Source: Mycobacterium sherrisii
GTDB taxonomy: Bacteria > Actinomycetota > Actinomycetes > Mycobacteriales > Mycobacteriaceae
Direction of reading: 5' to 3'
Assembly: GCF_002102355.1 (NCBI RefSeq)
Contig: NZ_LQPT01000020.1
Span: 50,845 to 114,844, forward strand
Length of the DNA: 64,000 bases
A model generated the notes under the pieces. It was not told where the DNA came from, did no database searches, and saw only the letters and a list, made by a program, of their open reading frames with translations. Of this stretch, positions 56,851-64,000 are shown piece by piece. Within the stretch, counting starts at the first letter, position 1, and every line of letters begins with the position of its first letter. A program made the translations under genes and the position numbers.

Positions 56851-56902
56851 GCATCGCATCCCGGAAAAGCCCACCGGGATCGATCGCATCACGAGTACCC
56901 GG

Positions 56903-56918
56903 ATGAGACGTCTCTCAT
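56903..56918. promoter_or_regulatory. Operator candidate 2: ATGAGA-N4-TCTCAT
   Basis: Repeats the arms of site 1 exactly (ATGAGA and TCTCAT, spacer CGTC) 72 bp away and 34 bp before the transporter start. It contains the perfect palindrome GAGACGTCTC. Two copies in one 160-bp divergent region suggest binding of the adjacent response regulator or another dimeric regulator. Confidence 0.6.
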
Positions 56919-56951
56919 GTACGGCTCATATCTGGCTCACGGCGGCTCGAG

Positions 56952-58478
56952 ATGGTTGGAGATATGACCACGCTCACCGTCTCCACTCTCGGCGCCTTCA
57001 CATCGCCACGGATCGGGTCGACACTGCGTGCTCTGGCCGTCGCCATACCGGCCGCGCTGCCACTGCAGCGCATCGGGTCGACGCTGCGTGCGGCCGCGGT
57101 CATCGCGGCCGGCGCGGGTGTGTGGTCGGTGACAGCAACCTGGCCGAGCCGGCCGCACACCGTAACCGTCGTGGTGGCCCTGGTGACGGCCGCCTGGCTC
57201 GTCACTCGGCTTGACAATACGTTAGTCGCGCTCGCTGCCGCCGCGGCGCTTATCGGCACCGGCAGCGTCTCGACCGAAGAACTGCTCGGCACCCTCAGCG
57301 GCCCCACGATCTGGTTCCTGATCGGCTCGTGTGTGATCGCGGCCGGGGTGTCGGCATCCGGGCTCGCCGAGCGCACCGCCGTGCAGCTCATCGGCGGTTC
57401 ACGATCGGTGCGCGGCCTGGCCCACCGGACAACACTGGCGCTCACGCTCACCGCCTTCGCCATACCCTCGACCGGCGGTCGGGCCGCCCTGTCCATCCCC
57501 GTCTTCCGGATGGTGGGCCGATCGCTTTCCAGCCGCCGCCTGCAGGTCGCATTGTCTTTGCTGTTCCCCGCCGTGATCTTGCTGTCGGCGTTCGCCTCCA
57601 TTCTCGGCGCGGGAGCCCACCTCATCACCGCCCACCTCATCACCGCCGCCACCGGGGTGAAGATTTCATTCCTGGAGTGGATTGCCCTCGGGGCGCCGGT
57701 CGCAATCGTCACCTCGCATCTTGCCGCCGAGGTGATCCTGGTCGGGTTCTTGAGCAAAAAGGATCGGCGACACCCCGTCCGGGCCGTCGCCAAGGCCGTC
57801 CGAACACAACACCTCATGGCGCACGGGTCGAGCTTGACCAGCCGCGAACGGCGGGCGGCGGCCACGGTGGCGGTGATCACGGGCCTTTGGCTCACCGAGC
57901 CACTGCACGCACTCAACCCGGCACTGGTCGCGATTGCCGGCGCCGCCGTCATGATGCTGCCCACGGTGGGTGCAACTACCCCGCGACGGGCCTTGGCGGC
58001 CGTGCCCTGGCGGCTGCTGCTGTTGCTGACGTGCACCATGACGTTCAGCAACGCCCTCATCGGATCGGGTGCCGCCGGCCGGATCGCGACCGGCGCGCTA
58101 GCAACCCTGTCCGGCACGGGTCCCATGGTCACGCTGCTGGTGGTGGTGATCGTCTCGGCGGCAGCGCATCTCGCCCTGCATTCGCGCTCAGCGCGCTCAA
58201 CGGTACTTATCCCTATGGTCCTGGTGACCGCGACCGCCGCCGGGCTCAACCCGGTCGCCGCCGCCCTGGCCTCGACCGCCGCCGCGGGCTTCTGCCTGAC
58301 CCACATCTCCTCGGCCAAACCGGTAGCGATGTTCTCGCGCGTCGAGGACGTCGCCACCTTCGACCGCCACACCCTGCTCACCTTCGCCGCGCTGCTCGCC
58401 CCCCTGATGGTTGGAGCGACCCTGCTCGCCGCTGGCTGGCTATGGCCGTTGCTCGGCATCCCCCTCACTACGCAATAA
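56952..58478 (+). CDS. SLC13/ArsB-NhaD superfamily anion transporter
   Basis: A 508-residue protein with about 11-12 membrane segments (for example VTVVVALVTAAWLVT, LVALAAAAALIGTG, IWFLIGSCVIAAGVSASG, LQVALSLLFPAVILLSAFASILGAGAHLI, TVAVITGLWLTEPL, LLLLLTCTMTFSNALIG, TLLVVVIVSAAAHLAL). Re-entrant-type signatures typical of divalent anion:Na+ symporters are present (TLALTLTAFAIPSTGGRAALSIPVF; NPVAAALASTAAAGFCLTHISSAKP). ATG 56952 is used; ATG 56964 is possible and has GGAG nearby. It precedes glycerate kinase by 31 bp, so glycerate or a related carboxylate is a reasonable substrate guess. Confidence 0.82.
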   Translation: MVGDMTTLTVSTLGAFTSPRIGSTLRALAVAIPAALPLQRIGSTLRAAAVIAAGAGVWSVTATWPSRPHTVTVVVALVTAAWLVTRLDNTLVALAAAAALIGTGSVSTEELLGTLSGPTIWFLIGSCVIAAGVSASGLAERTAVQLIGGSRSVRGLAHRTTLALTLTAFAIPSTGGRAALSIPVFRMVGRSLSSRRLQVALSLLFPAVILLSAFASILGAGAHLITAHLITAATGVKISFLEWIALGAPVAIVTSHLAAEVILVGFLSKKDRRHPVRAVAKAVRTQHLMAHGSSLTSRERRAAATVAVITGLWLTEPLHALNPALVAIAGAAVMMLPTVGATTPRRALAAVPWRLLLLLTCTMTFSNALIGSGAAGRIATGALATLSGTGPMVTLLVVVIVSAAAHLALHSRSARSTVLIPMVLVTATAAGLNPVAAALASTAAAGFCLTHISSAKPVAMFSRVEDVATFDRHTLLTFAALLAPLMVGATLLAAGWLWPLLGIPLTTQ

Positions 58479-58509
58479 GCCACATCCCGCCCCACCAAGG
58501 AGTACTCCC

Positions 58510-59781
58510 ATGAACGCCACCCGCCCGCTGAACGTCGTCATCGCGCCAAGCGGCTTCAAAGAGTCGCTCGACGCCGACGCCGTCGCCCGCGCGATTGCCG
58601 ACGGAGTGCGGCGCGTCATCCCATCCGCCCACACCCACTGCCTCCCGCTGGTCGACGGAGGCGAAGGCACAGCGGCCGCCATGGCCGCAGCCACCGGCGG
58701 CAAGCTGGTACCGGTCAGCGTCACCGGACCCGTCGGCGAGCCCGTGGCCAGCCACTTCGCTGTGCTGGGCGACGGCACCACCGCGGTCGTCGAGACGGCG
58801 GCCGCAGCAGGACTTCGGCTCGTCCCCAGGGGTCAGCGCAACCCGCTGCACACCACCACCCGCGGGGTAGGCGAGCTGATCACCGCCGCCCTCGACCGCG
58901 GCTACCGTCGAATACTCGTCGGCTGTGGCGACTCAGGCACCTCCGACGGCGGCGCCGGAGCGCTCACGGCACTCGGTGCAAGGCTGCTCGACGATCAGGG
59001 CTGCCAATTGGCCGACGGGGCGCGGCATCTGCGCCGACTGGCCCGCATCGACATGTCCGGCCTCGATGACCGTCTTGCCGACACCAAACTCTGCGTCGTG
59101 TGCAACCCCACCAACGTATTGACCGGTCCCCACGGCGTCGCCCGCGTGTTCGCACCACAAAAGGGCGCTACACCCGTGCAGGTGGACGAGCTCGCCAAGG
59201 CCTTGGAACGCTGGGTCGAGGTGCTGGAAGCTGACGTGCCCGGCGCGTCCGGACACAGCCTGCGCCACGCTCCCGGCACCGGTGCCTCCGGCGGCCTCGG
59301 CGCCGGGCTGGCGGCCATAGGCGCCATCCTCATTCCCCGCTTTGAGCTGCTACTTAAGCGGGTCGACCTCGATGGAGCCATCCGGGAGGCCGACCTGGTG
59401 ATCACCGCAGAAGGAGCCACCGACAGTCAGACGCCGCACGGCAAGGTTCCTGCCGAAGTCGCCCAGCGTGCCAAACGGTGGGGCAAACCCGTGCTCGCAC
59501 TCACCGGCACCGTCGGTGCGCGCACGTCCTCGCTCCGGGCGGTCGGTATCGACGCCATCCAATGCATCCTGCCGGCGCCAGTCACTCTCGAAGAAGCATG
59601 CGCCCGCGGGGCGGAGTTCCTCACCGACAGCACCGAGCGAGCGCTGCATACCGTGCTCCTCGGCATGCGACTGGCCCAGATGCGCACCACCCAGAACACA
59701 TCCAACAAATACGCCTATCCCTATCCACTGAATGGCGACGTTCCAGACTTCGCCGACGTTGACTATCGGCGGTTGATGTAG
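58510..59781 (+). CDS. Glycerate kinase (GlxK/GarK family)
   Basis: A 423-residue kinase that phosphorylates glycerate, usually to 2-phosphoglycerate. Family segments are VVIAPSGFKESLDADAVARAIADGVRR, PLVDGGEGTAAAM, LVGCGDSGTSDGGAGALTALGARL, CNPTNVLTGPHGVARVFAPQKGA and GTGASGGLGAGLAAIGA. AAGGAG at 58498-58503 supports ATG 58510. It carries a C-terminal extension of about 35 residues (RMAQ-like LAQMRTTQNTSNKYAYPYPLNGDVPDFADVDYRRLM) beyond the usual end. It is cotranscribed with the transporter and is the last gene of the cassette. Confidence 0.92.
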   Translation: MNATRPLNVVIAPSGFKESLDADAVARAIADGVRRVIPSAHTHCLPLVDGGEGTAAAMAAATGGKLVPVSVTGPVGEPVASHFAVLGDGTTAVVETAAAAGLRLVPRGQRNPLHTTTRGVGELITAALDRGYRRILVGCGDSGTSDGGAGALTALGARLLDDQGCQLADGARHLRRLARIDMSGLDDRLADTKLCVVCNPTNVLTGPHGVARVFAPQKGATPVQVDELAKALERWVEVLEADVPGASGHSLRHAPGTGASGGLGAGLAAIGAILIPRFELLLKRVDLDGAIREADLVITAEGATDSQTPHGKVPAEVAQRAKRWGKPVLALTGTVGARTSSLRAVGIDAIQCILPAPVTLEEACARGAEFLTDSTERALHTVLLGMRLAQMRTTQNTSNKYAYPYPLNGDVPDFADVDYRRLM

Positions 59782-59821
59782 GTCACGCCCACGGCATGGC
59801 GCCTGCTCTGAAATGCGATGT

Positions 59822-62337
59822 TTAGGCCCGCAGTTCGGCGCCGACGGCCGCGGCGGCGCGGCGGACCGCCGCGTCGCGGGCAGCGCTGGCGTCGTCCTCG
59901 GTCAACGTGCGGTCCGGCGCCCGGAACCGCAGCGCGAACGTCAGCGACTTGCGCCCCTCGCCGATCTGCGGGCCGGTGAAAACGTCGAACAGTTGCAGGT
60001 CCTCCAGCAACTCGCCGGCACCCGCGCGGACGGCGTCCGCCACCGCCTGCGCCGGCACCTGGGCGGCCACCACCAGGCTGAGATCCTGAAACACGGCCGG
60101 AAACGGCGACACCCGGGGCGCGGGCAGGGACAGGGTGACGGGCAGCGCGTCGAGGTTGAGTTCCAAAGCGCAGGTACCCCGCGGCAGCCCGGCCCGCTCG
60201 ATGACGGCGGGATGCAGCTGGCCCGCATGACCGACCACGGTCTGGCCGACCAGCACCTCGGCGCACCTGCCGGGATGCCACGGCAGGTGCTGCGCCGCCC
60301 GCAGCGAGACGTCGATGCCGCCGGCGCGCGCGATGGTCCGCACCGCCTCCAGGGCGTCGGCGGCGTCGACCGCCCGGCCCGGGCCCCACGGTCCGCGCGG
60401 TTCGCGCAACCCGGCGAGCACCGCCGCGACGTGTTGCGGCTGACGGGGCAGCGACGCGTCGAGGGTTGCGATCTCGGCATCGGTCGGGCGCCGGTCGACG
60501 GGAATCAGCTCGATGCCGCGGGTGTGCGCGGTCGGCTGCACCACCTGGGCGATCGCATACAGCGCCGCATTGACCAGACCGCGAGACACGTTGCGGCTCA
60601 ACGCTTCCAGTAAACCGGGCAGCAGGGTGCTGGCAAGCTCCGGGCGATCGGCGTCCAGCGGGTTGAGCACCCGGGTGGTGGTGCGCCGCGGGTCCTCGGC
60701 GGGCAACCCCCACAGGTCGAACACGCCGGCGGGCAGAAACGGCGTGGGCAGGATCTCGACGAATCCGGACTGGGCCAGCGCCTTGCCGATGGCCCGGCGG
60801 CGCTTCTGCACCGCCGTCAGACCCCGGCCCGCGGGCGCCTGCGGCAGCACCGACGGTACGATCTCCAGCCCCTCCAGTCGCAGCACCTCTTCGACGAGAT
60901 CGGCCGGCTGCAGCAAGTCGGGCCGCCAGCTGGGCGGCGTCACCGTCAGCACGTCACCGGATGTGTCGACGGCGGCACCGATCTGGGCCAGGCGGCGGGC
61001 CGCGGTCCCCGGCGGGTAGCTCACCCCGGCAACGCGGTCCGGCAAATCGATGGCGATGGTGATCGGCGCTCCGGCCCAGTCGTCGGCTGCGGTGCCGACC
61101 GGCGGATCGCCGCGCCAATCGGTCAGGGTCGGCGACACCGTTCCCCCGGCGATGTCGGCCAACAACGCGGCACAGCGGTCCAGCGCGGCCACCGAGATGG
61201 CCGGGTCGACGGAGCGTTCGTAGCGGCGGGCGGCCTCGCTGGGCAGGTGCAGGCGGCGCTGCGTGCGCGACACCGCGGCCGGATCCCAGACCGCCGCCTC
61301 CAGCAGCACGTCGGTCGAATCGGCGCGCACCTCGGTGCTGGCCGCGCCCATCACGCCGCCGATCGCGGTCGTCGCGACGTCGTCGACGATCAGTACATCC
61401 GCCGGATCGAGTTTGCGCTCAACATCATCGAGCGTGACGACAGTCTCGCCGGGCCGTGCACACCGCACGGCGAAACCGCCGGTGATCCGGTTGCGGTCGT
61501 GGGCGTGCATGGGGTGGCCCAGTTCCAGCATCACGTAATTCGTCGCGTCGACCGCCGGGGAGGTGGCGCGGATGCCGGCCAGCAGCAGGCGACGCTGCAG
61601 CCACCACGGCGACACCGCGGCCGGGTCGATCCCGGTGACCGGGCGCAGCGCGAAACGGCGGACACCGGTCTCGGCCTGCACGGTCAGCGGCCAGGCCTCG
61701 CCGTCGGCCGGCAGCGGCTTCACCACGGCCTCGGAGGCCGGGTCGACGAAGTCCAGGTCGTAGGCGCAGGCGAGTTCGCGCGCCACCCCGCGCACCGACA
61801 TGCAGTAACCCCGGTCCGGGGTGATGGCGAGGTCGAAGACCACGTCGTCGAGGCCGAGCACCTCGGCCGCGGCGGCGCCCGGTTCGGCCGTGCCGGGCGG
61901 CAGCACCAAAATACCGGAATGGTCGGCGCCCAAACCCAATTCGGCCGCCGAGCAGATCATGCCGTCGGAGGTGCGGCCGTAGGTCTTGCGGGTGGTGATC
62001 ACAAAATCACCGGGCAAGGTGGTCCCCGGTAGCGCCACCACCACCAGGTCACCGACGGTGAAATTGGTTGCACCGCAAACAATCTCGCGATCTGCGTCGG
62101 CGCCGACAGCCACCAGGCAGGCACGGATGGGCTTCTTGAATCCGGCGAGTTCCTCGATGGCGGTGACCCGCCCTACGGTCAGCGGGCCGTCGACCGGTCC
62201 GAGCCCGACGACGTCCTCCACCTCGTGCCCGATGCGCACCAGCGTCTGTTCGACCTCGTCCGGGCCGGGATCCCATGCCGGTGCCCCGAGGGCCCCGGCA
62301 TTCAAGACTTCGCGTAACCAGCTGTACGGGATTCGCA

Positions 62338-62338
<1 letters not shown>
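59822..62338 (-). CDS. pheT: Phenylalanyl-tRNA synthetase beta subunit
   Basis: An 838-residue subunit of the alpha2-beta2 enzyme. An N-terminal OB-fold tRNA-binding domain spans about 40-150 ([49 protein letters not shown]). B3/B4 editing and B5 regions follow, and the C-terminal FDX-ACB anticodon domain is about 745-838 ([54 protein letters not shown]). ATG 62338 overlaps the pheS TAA by one base (TAATG). Its last codons coincide with the cassette boundary repeat yet the protein end appears normal. Confidence 0.97.
59824..59864. repeat. 41-bp direct repeat, functional pheT 3' end (att-like)
   Basis: The last 13 codons and part of the stop of pheT, perfectly repeated at 54241-54281. In this copy the stop is TAA. 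It marks the pheT-proximal edge of the inserted cassette. Confidence 0.9.

Positions 62339-64000
<1,662 letters not shown>

Larger units (their letters stand above)
54239..59823. mobile_element. Putative 5.6-kb inserted cassette between argC and pheT
   Basis: The DNA between the two 41-bp pheT-derived repeats holds a response regulator, a histidine kinase, a small secreted protein, an anion transporter and glycerate kinase. No integrase, transposase or recombinase gene is present, so it would be a remnant or a passively acquired segment. The layout (intact gene restored on one side, short 3' copy on the other) is that of site-specific integration into a gene 3' end. Mobility is inferred. Confidence 0.5.

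Noticed and set aside
56915-58498. Minus-strand 527-codon frame opposite the transporter
   Set aside because: Ser/Ala/Arg-rich with no hydrophobic pattern or motif; the plus strand has a convincing membrane transporter.

Overview
The window is a high-GC chromosomal segment from a mycobacterium, most likely a slow-growing non-tuberculous species. The evidence is gene content and order: steA-recN-nadK-tlyA-(Rv1693)-(Rv1692)-(Rv1691)-(Rv1690)-tyrS-mpg, an Rv1687c-Rv1685c-like ABC/TetR set, Rv1684/Rv1683, cyp139, pks11-9-8/17-7-10, argHGRFDBJC and pheT-pheS. This follows the M. tuberculosis Rv1697 to Rv1649 interval with several replacements and insertions. Species cannot be assigned from the sequence alone. 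I saw no rRNA, tRNA or CRISPR array.

Layout. (1) 1-9022: minus-strand housekeeping block (steA, recN, NAD kinase, TlyA, glycerol-3-phosphate phosphatase, TPR protein, DUF732 protein, tyrS, mpg). (2) 9088-12624: plus-strand ammonium transporter with a one-base frameshift, then an ABC exporter with its TetR regulator behind a candidate leaderless promoter/operator. (3) 12590-15794: minus-strand bifunctional hydrolase/acyl-CoA synthetase and a small UPF0434 protein. (4) 16211-23530: a compact seven-gene plus-strand operon (membrane protein, gluconate-dehydrogenase-subunit-3-like protein, GMC flavoenzyme, GH15 glycosidase, SDR, membrane protein, mandelate-racemase-type acid-sugar dehydratase). 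It looks like an uncharacterised sugar-oxidation pathway. (5) 23618-27378: PAS-ANTAR regulator, ABC-F ATPase, CYP139. (6) 27361-45545: a polyketide locus on the minus strand, with two type III synthases (Pks11, Pks10) flanking three type I proteins: Pks9 with a KS-Q domain, a full-length Pks8/17, and Pks7. Pks8/17 and Pks7 share a 2,843-bp block that appears identical at the DNA level. (7) 45690-54185: the arginine operon argCJBDFRGH with tandem ARG-box-like sites in front of argC. (8) 54239-59823: a cassette holding a two-component system, a small His/Asp-rich secreted protein, an SLC13-like anion transporter and glycerate kinase. It is bounded by 41-bp direct repeats of the pheT 3' end, as expected for integration into pheT. 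(9) 59822-63381: pheT and pheS, followed by the 3' part of an IS481-family transposase that runs off the window.

How the parts may work together. Operon 4 carries the enzyme types needed to release a sugar, oxidise it to an aldonic acid and dehydrate that acid. Cassette 8 supplies anion uptake and glycerate phosphorylation under its own sensor, with two identical-arm palindromes between its divergent promoters. In the polyketide locus, KS-Q Pks9 would act as a loading module for the two fully reducing modules. No thioesterase is visible, so the flanking type III enzymes are candidate acceptors of the chain.
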